Source: Taxillus chinensis (taxonomy: Eukaryota > Streptophyta > Magnoliopsida > Santalales > Loranthaceae). Taken from it: DNA of 64,000 bases. The notes beneath the pieces were generated by a model. The model saw only the letters and a list, made by a program, of their open reading frames with translations, was not told where the DNA came from and made no database searches. The first letter of the stretch is position 1. Each line of letters begins with the position of its first letter. The DNA lies in the NCBI GenBank assembly GCA_023512835.1, contig CM042085.1, positions 44,874,189 through 44,938,188 on the forward strand, in the 5' to 3' direction. Shown here piece after piece: positions 33,359 to 44,930 of the stretch. A program made the position numbers and the translations under genes.

Positions 33359-35347
33359 TGTTGGGAATATAGGATTTGATGAAGCTACCAAAATATAGTC
33401 TAAGTCTGGAGACTCGAAGAATCGAAGGTCGAAGAGTCGAGTTCGTAGACGTGAAACTGTCATAAGACGTATTGGCAAGAGACTCGTAGACTCGAAGGGT
33501 CTAGAGACTCAAGGCGAAATAGTGACAGAACATTGTGACTCGTAGATCCAGGGTTGAAGGTCTCAGAGTCGAACCACGGAAGAGAGAGTTACTGCAAGCA
33601 CTAATATGTTCAGAGACTCGTAGAGTCGAAGAATTCTAAAGAACAGTAACCAATGCTAAATGACTCGTAGACTCGCAGCCCGTACAACTGTAGAGTCCCT
33701 AAAAACACTTAAGTCAATTAACAGAACTTAAACTGCCACTAGAATCGAAGACTCGTAGAGTCGAAGCCTTCGAACACTGTTAAGAAAACAGGACTCGTAG
33801 ACTCGTAGGTTGAAAGTCGTAGAGTCGAAACCTTCGAACACTGTTAAGAAAACAGGACTCGTAGACTCGTAGATTGAAAGTCATAGAGTTGAAGCCTTCG
33901 AACAGTGTTAAGAAGACAGGACTCGTAGACTCGTAGGTTGAAGGTCGAAGAGTCGATGTTATAAAGACTGGCAAACAAATGAAACTATAACTCAAGGGTC
34001 GTAGAGTCGTAGATTCGTTGACTCAAGGGATACAGTTATTCTAAAGAAATTACCAAACTTACAGACTCGGAGATTGAAGGCTGAGAGTTATAGCTGAAGG
34101 GCCGTAGCCATACGGAGACTCAGTTCATGAGCATCTGCGAAAGACTAAAGAAGAAAAGCGAAGTTTAAGACTCGTAGAGTCGAAGATTTTCAGAGCCACT
34201 TAGTCAAATATAGTAAACTAAGAGACCCGAAGGTCGTAGACCCGCAGAGCTAGGGTCGTAGACTCGTAGCAATAACAACAGGTAGATTGGGTGGACTACG
34301 AAGAAGTCACTCTAAGCGCCATTCGAAGAGTCGCAAACTCGTAGAGTCGTAGACCTCAGTCAATAGAGTGACACAAAAGACTAATCCAACCTGAGCTCTA
34401 GCCTCGGAGACTCGAAGATATGCGTCGAAGACTCGTAGAAACATTGTAAATCCTGAAGCAAACTTTCGCCACTTCCAACAGGTTCTAACTGAAATCTTCG
34501 AGTCACCAAACCTACGAGGTAACTACCTCCGAGGCAGACTTACAACCCTAAATGTAGTCACTTAGTGATATCATCAGCTAGGGTTTGTACAGCAAGCCTG
34601 CGCCGTCCCGAGCAGTTGAGCGCATTTAATGACACATTAATTGCTGCCAACTACCATCCACGGATGAACGGCCAAGATCGACTGCATGCCAAATACGCAG
34701 TATGGGCATCTGATCTGCAAATCAGAGCAGATCAACCCATCCCCTGACATTCCGCATTTTCAGTGGCGGGAAATCAGTCTGTCGGGATGGACAACACGGT
34801 GCACGAGCACTTTGACCTTAAAAATATATCTCTCGCGCACTTAACGACAAAATCAAGAGTTTAATCTCTCTCTCAAAAGAAGGAAACAAACAGAATACGA
34901 GATAATGGTTCTACAAAAGAAGGAACCAACACAAGTGAGTTCCAATGCAAGAGAGAGAGACTTTGAGAGAATCCCTCTAAGTGCTGTACGCCGCGTTGAA
35001 CCAAGAACAAGAGTAATCCATCTGATTATTCAAGAACCTCTTGTTCATCAAAGATCTAGCACTTCCTTTAAGTCTAATCTCTGTGTTGTTTCCCACACGG
35101 CGATCTATCATAAACCACCACTTTCACAACTGAGATCTGTTGAGAAAAGAGCATTTACTCTTATCTCAGTTTTCTCTGATAGTTTATCATAACTCACGTT
35201 ATCGTTCACAATACTACTGTCGTCTTCTCCATAAATACCTCCATCACAGTCTTCTGTAGAGGAATCCAAAACCAGCTAAAAGTCTAGCTTCTGCAAACGT
35301 GAAGAAAGTCTATTTACCCCCCCTCTAGACTCACTTTGGGACCTACA
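33359..35347 (+). repeat. Copia-D 5' LTR with dispersed GACTCGTAGAGTCGAAG motifs
   Basis: This 1989-bp LTR has a first half (about 33400-34440) full of GACTCGTAGA, GAGTCGAAG and related words. Many of them form small inverted repeats (GACTC and GAGTC around GTA). At about 33720-33960 three longer near-repeats of roughly 70 bp are visible. The 3' part is unique. Confidence 0.8.
33770..33955. repeat. Three tandem units of about 70 bp in Copia-D LTR
   Basis: The phrase CCTTCGAACACTGTTAAGAA plus ACAGGACTCGTAGACTCGTA recurs at about 33768, 33831 and 33895, followed by GGTTGAAAGTCGTAGAGT-type sequence. Units differ by a few bases. Confidence 0.8.
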
Positions 35348-35389
35348 ATTGGTATTAAAGTAGTTCTACAACTCCGTAGAGATCCCTAA

Positions 35390-36263
35390 ATGGCTGACAT
35401 GGATTCCAGCGGTGCGGCTCCGGCTCCCGAGTAAGCTCCAGTTCCTATTGAGGAACTTGAAGCCGATCGTGCTCCAGAGGAAGGAGCGACCGGAGACCAG
35501 GAGCAGGAAGAACCGAGTACCAACATCAACAAGAAAGAACAAGAAGACTTCTACGACGTTCGCCTGGCTCATCCTCCCAAGTACCTATGTGCACACCTGC
35601 TCATTTTTCCAAATGGAAAGCGAGGATGAGAGCACACCTAGACATGCTCGACACGTATCTCTCGGGAAACAATAAAGAACGGACCTTTCTCTCCAAAGAT
35701 TATGCAGAGAGGTCAGTTAATGACAAAAGACCCAGATAGTTGGTCTAAGGTGGCGCAGAGGAAAGTAAAGCTCAGCTTCAAGGCAAAAGCCATACTTTTC
35801 TCTGCACTAGACGATGACATGTTCACGGATGTGCAGGATCTTGAGACTGCTAAAGAGGTATGGGACAAGCTCTGTCTCATCTACGAGGGAGACGAGCAAA
35901 TACAGGATAACAAGATCACCATGCTCAAGCAAGAGTATGAAGCCTTTAGATGTGAACCGAAGGAGTCATTGGACAGTATCTATAAAAGGTTCATAGGTCT
36001 GATTCAACGGATGAAGACTTATAATGTTGAGATCTCTCAGAAGGACAAGAATGACAAGTTTCTGAGATCTCTACCCTTGAGACTGCTGATAAAGACATCA
36101 ACCATCTGTCAGCTGAAGGAATGGAAGACTTGTGCCTTGGAAGCATTATATGGGGACCTCAGGACGTTTGAAATGCAAAAAGAAGAGCTTGAGGCGTTTG
36201 AGAACCCTTCCAAGAAAAAGGAGAAGTCTATTGCCTTTAAGGCCGTTGTTGAACCAAGGGAAC
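35390..36263 (+). pseudogene. Copia-D gag (frameshifted, 3' truncated)
   Basis: The ATG at 35390 starts MADMDSSGAAPAPE, then a TAA (35432) and frame changes. Adjacent frames give HFSKWKARMRAHLDMLDTYL, the usual start of this gag family. The frame 35702-36268 holds TAKEVWDKL, ESLDSIYKRFIGLIQRMKTY and DKNDKFLRSLP, a UBN2-type copia gag core. The last codons and the stop come from the inserted Chromo-3 LTR (TGTAAGG). Confidence 0.8.
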
Positions 36264-36693
36264 TGTAAGGACCCGTGTTTTGGGATGTGTGGAGTTAGTT
36301 ACAGTTTTGCCTTTTGAGTGGCAATTTTCTAGTTTTTGGGGAACTTCTACTCTTGGACTTCAGCCAAATCATTGTATTTACCAAATAGGGAACTTTTGAC
36401 GAAAGAGGGCAACCTAGGGAGGCAGAAATAGAGTGCACGTCATATGGGGCATTATGATGTGCAAGGTTTTTATTGCATGCCTGCCTTCTACATGATGCAA
36501 GGAAGCTTGGGGTCGAATTTCACAGCATTTGGAGCTGCACGTCATATGGGGATTTGAGGTGCATTATAGCGTGCAGCCATATTTTTGCACCATCGCCTTG
36601 GTTTTGTGATTCTAATAATCTTTTCCCAAAGGGCCATGTTGGAATTATGAGTATTTTGTCTTGTATGGATGCGGGAAGGTTGTAGCTTGTGCG

Positions 36694-36773
36694 ATCAAAA
36701 CTACGTCATTTTGATCTTTGGGTTTCACTTAATTAAAACTACGTCGTTTTGATAGTGAGGTGTCTATATAAGG
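36694..36773 (+). promoter_or_regulatory. LTR promoter: two palindromes and TATA box (Chromo-3)
   Basis: Palindrome 1 (36694-36715) has arms ATCAAAAC and ATTTTGAT around TACGTC. Palindrome 2 (36732-36753) starts ATTAAAAC. The TATA box TATATAAGG (36765-36773) follows after 11 bp, the same spacing as in Chromo-2. Each palindrome has one mismatch. Confidence 0.72.
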
Positions 36774-36822
36774 ATGAGGAGCCCTCTTGTTTTAGGTTTA
36801 GGGTTTGTCGACCACCGCAGCC

Positions 36823-36862
<40 letters not shown>

Positions 36863-37042
36863 TCCGGATCGGCGGCGTGGTGGTTCGCGTGAGTGGACGG
36901 TGTCTAGCGTGGAGGCAAGAGCGAAGGACACTTGCTTATATCTGCCGTGTTGGTTCACGTAGGGTTTCTGTTCTTCTTAATCCTTCTCTGTCCTAGGATA
37001 TTTGTGGTCTATACATGCTTATATATATATATATATATGTAA

Positions 37043-37072
37043 ATCCATATAGGTGTGATCTCCTATATGGAT
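37043..37072 (+). promoter_or_regulatory. Conserved LTR stem-loop (Chromo-3)
   Basis: Arms ATCCATATAGG and CCTATATGGAT around the loop TGTGATCT, followed by GTTGGCCTTCAATGGCAT, a block also conserved in Chromo-1 and Chromo-2. It lies about 270 bp after the TATA box. Confidence 0.75.
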
Positions 37073-38309
37073 GTTGGCCTTCAATGGCATATTGGTTGTG
37101 ATTCTAATGTTTGGGATCAAGCTGGAAATCGTTGGGTTGTCTATGCCTATTATGTGTTTGATAGTATGCCTGTGTGGCTATGCCCATTATGGGTTTGATA
37201 ATATACCCGTGTGACCGATATATGTCACGTGTTTGGTTTTAAGCTTGTGTGGCTGGTGTATGTTGTCATGAATCGACTATGTTGGCCTGTGTGAATCTTG
37301 TTTGAGATTTGTTGAGGAGATAATTGATAACCCGAGTTTTGAGGACTGGAATGTGTTGAGAATGCCGAGTTACAATCATATGTTTGAGATATACTTGTTG
37401 AGTTGCACTACCGAGTTGTCTTGTTGAAACCGATTGAATTATTAATTGAGATTGAGTACCCAAATACATCTGGGTTGAGTGAGTTATGGGCCAGGCACAA
37501 TAATTGGACCCTTTGAGATTTGGCCGGATGCGGTCCTGAGTCTCGGTGTAGCACTCACGACGGTGGGCTAAGTCGTACCCATTCCTGAGGGTAGGTATGG
37601 CGTCCAAGGAGGTGATGGCCATATCGACTCGGGTGGAAAATGTTGCATTGGTGACCATGCAACATTCGCCTAGATGTGGTATGTCATGTCGCTGTGGTGG
37701 CAGGGTGTCCTCTACCCTCCAGGTGTGGGCACAGGTAAATGGTGTGTTACTGGGTGATGTTTGCTACTTTAGCTTTAGGCACTACACGAGCACAAGCATA
37801 CACTTGTCATGCATATTGTAGAGTGGGATGGGTCTGGGGAGACTGGAACCCTACTGAGCAATGGTTTGCTCACCCCTCCTATAAACTGCTCTTTTGCAGG
37901 GTTTAGCAGGTGGTAGGTGAAAGAGCTGTGGTGGTAGGCCACTGAGGCTAAAGACTTTATGTTAGTTTCATTGTTTTTGTTTGTGGATTTCTGTTTTATG
38001 GTTTGCATTATTTGTAAATAGAGCACATTGTGGTTTGATGGGAGGTTTTCCCCAATTGGGTTGTAATGAACTTTGAGCCCCTTGAAATTTAATAAATTGA
38101 GATGTAGTTATTGTTTGATTTGTGGTTGTGTGCATGGTTTGGGAGCAGGAGCATGCCCTGTGGCATGTTAGCCTGGTTGTACAAGTTTGGGACAGTACCC
38201 GTGACATAAGTCCTTTTTAGGTGCTTGCACCAACCCCTTGACCCTTCGGGTGCGGGCATGGGCAGTCACTAGCCATTTCCAAGTGAAAGGAATTTGGGGC
38301 GTGACAGTA

Positions 38310-38321
38310 TGGTATCAGAGC
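38310..38321 (+). other. Chromo-3 primer-binding site (tRNA-iMet type)
   Basis: TGGTATCAGAGC lies 3 bp after the LTR, as in Chromo-1. Confidence 0.93.
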
Positions 38322-38728
38322 TCAAGTTCATGGTCTAGTGGATCTAGGATAGTGGAGAGGGATGACTGCTTCTAAGACCCTTAGGAGGCAATATAGGACA
38401 CGCCTGATCACCGTGGTTCTATCTGGTTTTTTGGGATGTACTCAGGGGTAGTTAGACCAAAGAGTAGGACATTTGCATTTGGGTTGGGATGCATACATGC
38501 ATTGGCATTGGGGCACTAGTTTAATTTCAATATAAATATTATGATTTGGGATGTTGTGTTGCTGAAAATTTTTGCTGAGAATTGTTGCTGTGAATTGTTC
38601 TTGTGCAATTGTGATTATCCCGTATGTTTACATGTGAAAAGTTGCTAGAGTACCTCATGGCCCATAGGGATGAGGGTGTATAGAGCCTGAGAGATGCTGA
38701 CTCTAGTTCTGTGTAAAATATGTAAACT

Positions 38729-40163
38729 ATGCCTCCTAGGAGAGTAACCCGAGCTACCCCAGCTGTAGAAGATGAATCTTCTGCACGTGCTGGACAGGAG
38801 AGAGAACAGCGAGTAGAGGGCGACGATCCCTTGGAACGGATCATGGCCCAAGTCTGGGCCTTAAAGTGAGAACGTATAGGGAATGCGTGAGGATCTCAGG
38901 GAGGAGATCCTAAACGAGGTACGTCAGAGATGATGGCACGACAGGCAGTGCCACCCTCTCCACCCCGTGAGGCAGAACCTTCGCGTAGGCAGGAAGTGCC
39001 GGTGAGGCGGGAAGAGGAAGATGTGGTGACACGGTTCTGAAAGGAACACCCACCAAGGTTCAAGGGAGGAGCTGAACCTCTAGGAGCAGAGCATTGGCTG
39101 CGGCAGACCGAACATGTATTCTCCTTTCTCCAACCCCGGGAGGAAGACAAGGTGAGGCCCGGCAGTCCGACGAGTTGGAGGAGGAGGCATTGGAATGGTG
39201 GCTTAGCATTTCAGGAAGCCGAGACATGGAGGCCATGTCCTGCGGTGAGTTCCTCCAATTGTTCCATGAGGAGTTCTTCCCAAGTCGTCGTGGTGGCAAA
39301 AACGGGAAGAGTTCGGTAGTCTTAAGCGAGAGATCGCGTATGCTGGCGAGTATGAGCGAGATTTTAGAGGGGCGAGTCGGTTTGCTCCAGAAGCAATGTC
39401 GAGGGAGGACCTAAAGGCCCATAAATTTACCATGGGACTCAGACCTGCCCTGAAGGAGAGAGTAGAGATGTTGCGATTGAAGACTTATGCTGAAGTCGTG
39501 GATACATCAAAGATTGTGGAGAGAGGATTAGAAAAGGGGAGGCAGGCTCATCAGGAGCGGCTGGGACAGATTACGCGCGACAAGCAGGGGGAAACCAAGA
39601 GATAGAGGGTTAAGCTTGGGAGTGGGACTCTTCCCAAGGACAGGGGCCAAGCTTCAATGGCTCCACACAGATCCCGTTATTTTGGAGGACAGGGAGGCTC
39701 AACTGGGAATTTCCCAAGCGGGTGTACCTGTTGTGGCCAACCAGGGCACGTCAAACATGAGTGCCCCAAGCAGCACTTGAAGTGTCATAGCTGTGGGAAA
39801 ATAGGACACATCACTACGGTGTGTTTCAACAGAGGAAATAGCCGGGGAGCTGGAAGTTTAGCACAAGGAAGCAGGGGTGAGACCCAATTTCAAGGAGGTT
39901 CGGAGGGGCATCCAAGTGGACTCTAGGCAGGAACTAAAGGAACGGCAAGTGAGGCAAGTGGTGGGGCAAGCCAAGGCGGGGTGTTCGCGCTTACCTCAGC
40001 ACCAGCAGAGAGGGAGGACTTACCATCACCCTCCGATGAAGATGGAGCCGGACCTTCGGTAGTTCGAGGTACTATTTTAATATCTCACACTGTTGTTGCT
40101 GTACTATTTGATACCGGAGCTTCGTGCTCCCTGATTGCCGAGTCCTTGGTTGAGAGCCTTTGA
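38729..40163 (+). pseudogene. Chromo-3 gag and protease (broken)
   Basis: The ATG at 38729 starts MPPRRVTRATPAVEDE, which stops at 38867-38869. Later frames show the gag core (FKGGAEPLGAEHWLR near 39060; MGLRPALKERV near 39430). Two CCHC knuckles follow, CTCCGQPGHVKHEC and CHSCGKIGHITTVC (39724-39831). After a linker the aspartic protease motif VAVLFDTGASCSLI is at about 40096-40137. The frame crosses the junction at about 40156 and then meets Sire-E. At least four frameshifts or stops are present. Confidence 0.85.
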
Positions 40164-40399
40164 GATACCTTAATATCCGTTTTACGTGAAGCATGTGTGA
40201 CTCTTTGGGATTCGCTTGATATTGTGCACATATGCAAGTTGCAAACATTATGTCCAGGTGACTTGCTGTAAGGTACAACAATGACCCAATCATACCTCTG
40301 TATTCAGTCACATTTACTGATTTTCCATCAGTATCAGGATCTAACTTTGCACTGACAGGCATGGGAGTCTTCATGGGAGTTGAGTTTTGCATTCCGAAC
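40156..40399 (-). pseudogene. Sire-E: fragment of Sirevirus RT/RNase H
   Basis: On the minus strand it encodes [31 protein letters not shown] and [16 protein letters not shown], matching 18400-18640 of Sire-A. It is joined on one side to the Chromo-3 protease and on the other to the Sire-C LTR start, so Sire-C probably inserted into it. The remainder would lie beyond Sire-C, outside the window. Confidence 0.85.
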
Positions 40400-41520
40400 T
40401 GTTGGATCAAGCCTAGAATTTGAATGATGCTGATAAAACCCTATGTAATTCGATCTAAGACTTTGGTTGTATTATCTTAATTCGGACCTACACTTGTGAG
40501 AGCAAAGCTAAGGATAGGGTACATAATCCTGATCCGAACAAGAGTGAGTGTCGTCAAACACTTGGTAAATAACCAAGCCTCTACTTCATACGGAATAAGG
40601 ATCATTCGTGCGGACTAATCACTTAAAGCTACGGTCTAAGGAAACTGTGCCTAATACCTTAAACGGACTAAGTCAAATAGATGCAGAATAAGATTCCTAG
40701 TCTACAAGTCGCACAGAGTAAGAGATAGTCTTTGCAGAGTTAAAAAGCTAAGTCTTCCACTCAAACGGATTAAGGAAACTAGGCACGAAATAAGGATCCG
40801 AGTCTTTCATAGATGTGGAATAAGGAAGTACTTGTGCGGAATAAGGACCCGAGCCCTTTGTTCGTATGGAGTAAGGAAACTAGATACGGAGTAAGGAACA
40901 AATGTTACGGAGTAAGGATCTAAGCTTCATTAACACGGAGTAAGGAACTTTATATCGGATTAAGTAGACGCTGCTTCAACTTATCTCTTCGCATTCAAAG
41001 TCACCAGCTCGATGTGTCCCGATGTAAGACAAACTCATCGATAATCTAAAGCATCTTACACGTGGATCACACGGATATGTGGACGCAACTTTAATCGCAC
41101 TTGGGTACTCGCAAAGATACTTATGTTTTACAAACCCAAGATCTTGAGCTCCACATCCGTAGCATTCAAGGCAAGAGAGAATTCCAAGGAACGGTGAATG
41201 CCGCACATTGCTCGAAGAACAAGTTCCAAGATTGTCTCTCAAGGATGTTTTTATATATATTGTAACACTTGTATATTAGTTGTGTTGATGTTCGTGAGTT
41301 TGATATAAGTGTGTATGTATAAGAGCTCATTGAGAATATAGAGGCTAGTGTGTGAGACTTTTATAAACAGAGTGTAAGAGAGTTGCTAGAGTAGATCGAA
41401 AAGCTTCACAAGCTTTAATCGCTTCTATTTTGTTGTATTTATCAATTGATAATAAAACGGAATACTCCACTACTGGTTATCTTCTGCATTGATTATATCA
41501 TTTAACCAGTCAAGTGTTAC
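40400..41520 (+). repeat. Sire-C 5' LTR, first part
   Basis: It starts TGTTGGATCAAGCC at the Sire-E junction. Between about 40585 and 40960 it carries many dispersed CGGAGTAAGGA or CGGAATAAGGA words, the same motif that forms the tandem array in the Sire-A LTR. It is interrupted at 41520 by LARD-F and resumes at 48111. Confidence 0.85.
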
Positions 41521-43036
41521 CGACGGACAAGATTTTTAGCCTCTCTAAAAGAGCTAGCTAATGTCGTTAAATCCCTCTTCAAAATAATAAATTCCCTAAG
41601 TTTGCACTAAAAGAATAGCAGCAAGAAAGGGGTCGAACCCACAGGGATTAGCCTAGTTTTCTAGTTCTCAAATCAAATCACCCAATTACTCTTGTTCTAT
41701 AAAAAGTCTTGGCAAAAAAAAGTTTTCTTTTTTAAACTAAAGATCTAATTTTTATTTGGTTTTCGAATAAACAAAGAAAGTAAGTTGATTTTAGGATTTA
41801 GATTCAAGGATTAAAAGCATCTAGGGTCACAATTTCACCTCCCTATGTTATCTCTCCTGGTTCATGGTATTAGGGTTGTCGATTGAAAACATGCTAAACA
41901 TAAGCCAAGGACAACAAATGGTCATTGAGGTCCTTTTAAGAGTTGTATGCCAGAATGGTCATCAAAACACACAAACATGCAAAGCCAATAAATCATACTT
42001 GCAAAAGGATAATGATCACACCAATCACAAATAAGTTATGAATCTCAATCTGCCCCAGGACTAGGGCTAAGAATATCAAGGTGTACATCCAAAGATAGAA
42101 CTTAAGAACAGATTCATAAAACATGCAAAACTCAATCATCCAAACCCAAATATTCATAAACACAAGCAAAGCAACAAGGGGGCTACATTGCTCCCCTAGA
42201 TTAAAAGACTACTCACGCATGATTACAAGCAAAACCATAGCAGAAAAGCTAAACATCTTCTTCTTGATCACGCGCACAGCAAAGCTTCAAATCCAGGCTC
42301 CAAAATCCGCGACGGCCGCTGCGACGGCCGCTCTCCTAGGTCAAGGAGCACCTCCAAGTCGTGGAGCCTCTCTCTCTCTCTCTAAAACGTGTAGGGGGGT
42401 TAGGCTTGGTAGCAAGAGGGCGTGGATGCCGTATTTATAGAGGTTGGATGGGCCTTGAGGTGTGTAACCTAGCCCATCTATCAAAACGACGTAGTTTTGA
42501 TAAGTAACACTCGAAACATTAAAAACTCTATCTTCCATCCACAATTTGGACTTGGGCCTTCAGGAACAAATGATCGGCATGGAAAAACGATTGGATCGGT
42601 CCAAAAATATCTCCGCACGCCAATTTGCACGTGATATGGTGAATTCACGTGCACCTCCAAATCAGCTCAAACTTCACCCCAAGCTTCCTTGCATCATGTA
42701 TAGGCCTGAGAGGCAAAAATAGGCTTGCACGTGATATGGGTGAATTCACGTGCAACTCCAAATTAGCTCCAAATGCTCTGAAATTTCTCCTGGTAGGTAG
42801 AGGACATCATTCTAAGAAACTTTTGTTCTTGCACGCAAATTGTTTGAGGCCATCTACTATGTCAAAAGTGAGGTCCAAAATCTGCCAAAACAGACTTAAA
42901 AACGCATGTATTTGCAAATAGCATCTTCCTAGGGGTTAGAGCAAATATATATGATATATGAGGCAATAAGGCTCTAATCATGCTCTTAAACATCCTAAAT
43001 AAATACTAGAATAACGGCATAAAATGCACGTTATCA
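41521..43036 (-). repeat. LARD-F 3' LTR
   Basis: This 1516-bp LTR has one palindrome (arms ATCAAAAC and GTTTTGAT) at 42480-42501 and a TATA box at 42432-42439 on the minus strand. After that comes GAGAGAGAGAG. It also contains GCACGTGATATGG and GAATTCACGTGCA words near 42620-42760. Confidence 0.92.
42432..42501 (-). promoter_or_regulatory. LARD-F 3' LTR promoter: single palindrome and TATA box
   Basis: The palindrome at 42480-42501 is base-identical to those of Chromo-1 and Chromo-2, although the element is unrelated. The TATA box CTATAAATA lies 40 bp downstream (minus strand). The 5' LTR repeats it at 47501-47570. Confidence 0.7.
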
Positions 43037-44930
43037 AATACACCACACTTGAACCATTGCTTGTCCTCAAGCAAAAACATACAAGCATGCAAAAATAAAA
43101 TAAACACGCAGTCAAACGGAAGAAAAATGAAATAACAATCAAGGAGAATCATGGTTTCCTAAGCATGCAACTCTATCATGATGAAATGGGAATTTAAGCA
43201 TCAAAATGAGTCATAACTTAGTTCATTCATGTCCATATCCCTAGTCCAACAACCATGCAATATCACCACTTAAATTTCAGATATGAGCAAGCAATCCATG
43301 ATAAAATAGCACCTAGTTTCCCTTTAAGTTCTTACCAAGGATAAGCAGCCTCACTCAAATATAATAATTCTCAAGCCCAAAACCTATCAATGAACAATGG
43401 ATGGAAAACTCTATCTCAACACTCACCATCAGCTATTGATTAAGTACTTGCCAAGCAATCATGAGAGTTCCCTATTGTGCTCATCAAAGAAAACACACTC
43501 TCTATTCTACTTTATTTGAACTCACACTCTAGTCTACTAACTCAATAAACTCACACTCTATTCTAATAACTGATAAAACAAAACATGAGCTAAAGAATTT
43601 AGCTCAACACTCTTAAAACAAAACACAATTCAGCCAACGTGGCTTCACAAATAAATAATCACACATAAACATCAAGCCAGTGTGGCTTTTATTTTGAATC
43701 TTTCTTTTTTCTTTCTTTTTTTTTCTCTTTTTTTTTTTAAGTAATAACCTTACAAGGTTGCATTTTATGCTCTCCCTTGATGGATTATTCACTCTTCTTT
43801 TTTTTTTTTACTCACATAACACATAAATAAGACTGATTTTTCTAATGCATACCCCTTGCCATTTTGCTACATAAGGAGAGACAGAAATTCATTGATGTCT
43901 CACATCCCATTTCCCAATTAAGTGATGGCTTTTTTTCACATTCTATATCACAGCCTTTTCCAATAATATCTCACAATAAAGAAAAGAATACAAAGACAGT
44001 CACAATGACTTAGAGGTCTTGCATCCTAACTCCACACACCAAACACCGAGCACTAATAAGTAATCACATGCTTACTTGACTCCTACCATTAAATAACCAA
44101 TGTTAAGTGCAAAGAAGAGTAGCAAATCAAACTATTACCCATACCCTAAAATGGCACTCAAGGGCTAAAAAGAAGTTGTTCTCATTTTTCATTTCTTTTT
44201 CACTCAACTTTAAGGGTTACTTAGGTCTATCATAGCATTTCATGCTCAGCTAATATTCAAAACTCAGCTCCAAAAACATGGTGATATCATTCAAAAGATA
44301 AAGACATGATTAAACCAATTCAAAGCACATTTTAACTACTTTAATACCCTTATCACAACATGATACTAATGTGGCATAAAAAATTAAATTTTAAGCCAAA
44401 ATTGCATACTTAATATCTATGTCTCCACAAGCAAATCATTCAAGCAAACAACTCAAACAATCATGCAACTAAAAACAGTTTTTTTTTTAAATAAAACATG
44501 CAATCACAACATAAAAGACAAGCAAGTGGTTCAAGTAACTCCCCATACACCACACTTAAAATATGCTATGTCCTCATGGCATAAAATAGGGAGTAGGAAA
44601 ATACTTACCTCTCAGTTGGCAAGCTGTAATAGTAGATGACATTGGCCACCATTCGTCACACCTAAGCCACAAAGTCAACCGACGTCTCGCCGCGCACTTC
44701 CAAAGTTTCTCTCCCTGCGTAATAGCCATCATGTAGTAGTAAACAAAGATCCCACAGTTGAATTGACCCAATAATTTGCTCATCCTGCAAATGGTTAGTT
44801 AAGAAAGAAGCAAAGTCTCCTGCACAATGGTTAGCTTGCAAACAATTTATTGAATAAAATAAATAAAAGAAAATAACATAAAATAAAACATAGCAATAAA
44901 CATTGGGTTGCCTCCCAACAAGCGCTTTAT
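43037..44930 (-). other. LARD-F non-coding 3' interior, with two polypurine-like sites
   Basis: On the minus strand GAGGACAAGCAATGGTTCAA then GTGTGGTGTA abuts the 3' LTR. A similar block (GAGGACATAGCATATTTTAA then GTGTGGTGTATGGGGAG) lies near 44535-44575. A short stem TTGGG/CCCAA follows the ORF stop at 44903-44918. Two T-rich runs (about 43700-43740 and 43795-43811) are present. The frame 44783-44574 has no recognised domain. Confidence 0.65.

Larger units (their letters stand above)
33359..36263 (+). mobile_element. Copia-D: truncated Ty1/copia element (5' LTR and gag)
   Basis: The LTR runs from TGTTGGGAATATAGG (33359) to TTTGGGACCTACA (35347), followed by a primer-site remnant TTGGTATTAAAG and a copia gag. 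Chromo-3 cuts it at 36264; no pol or 3' LTR is found in the window. The gag resembles that of the Sirevirus copies but the LTR is unrelated in sequence. Confidence 0.78.
36264..38306 (+). repeat. Chromo-3 5' LTR
   Basis: This 2043-bp LTR has a U3 with two palindromes and a TATA box (36694-36773), then TTTTAGGTTTAGGGTTTGTCG and a 33-bp AG run (36825-36858). A TA run and the stem-loop (37043-37072) follow, then short repeats of GTTTGATARTATGCC type (37155-37215). Confidence 0.9.
36264..40155 (+). mobile_element. Chromo-3: chromovirus, 5' LTR, gag and protease, 3' truncated
   Basis: The LTR begins TGTAAGGACCCG and ends GGGGCGTGACA. Then come an iMet primer site, a decayed gag with two CCHC knuckles and the protease motif LFDTGASCS. 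At about 40156 the sequence changes to Sire-E, so RT, RNase H, integrase and the 3' LTR are absent. It belongs to the same broad group as Chromo-1 and Chromo-2 but in plus orientation. Confidence 0.88.

Noticed and set aside
36825..36858. AG dinucleotide run as a microsatellite of its own interest
   Set aside because: The same GA-rich leader follows the TATA box in the other LTRs, so it is part of the LTR design.
40156..40399. Sire-E as the RT/RNase H segment missing from Sire-B
   Set aside because: It lies on the gag side of Sire-B, beyond Copia-D and Chromo-3, so a simple deletion or excision cannot place it there. A separate copy is simpler.
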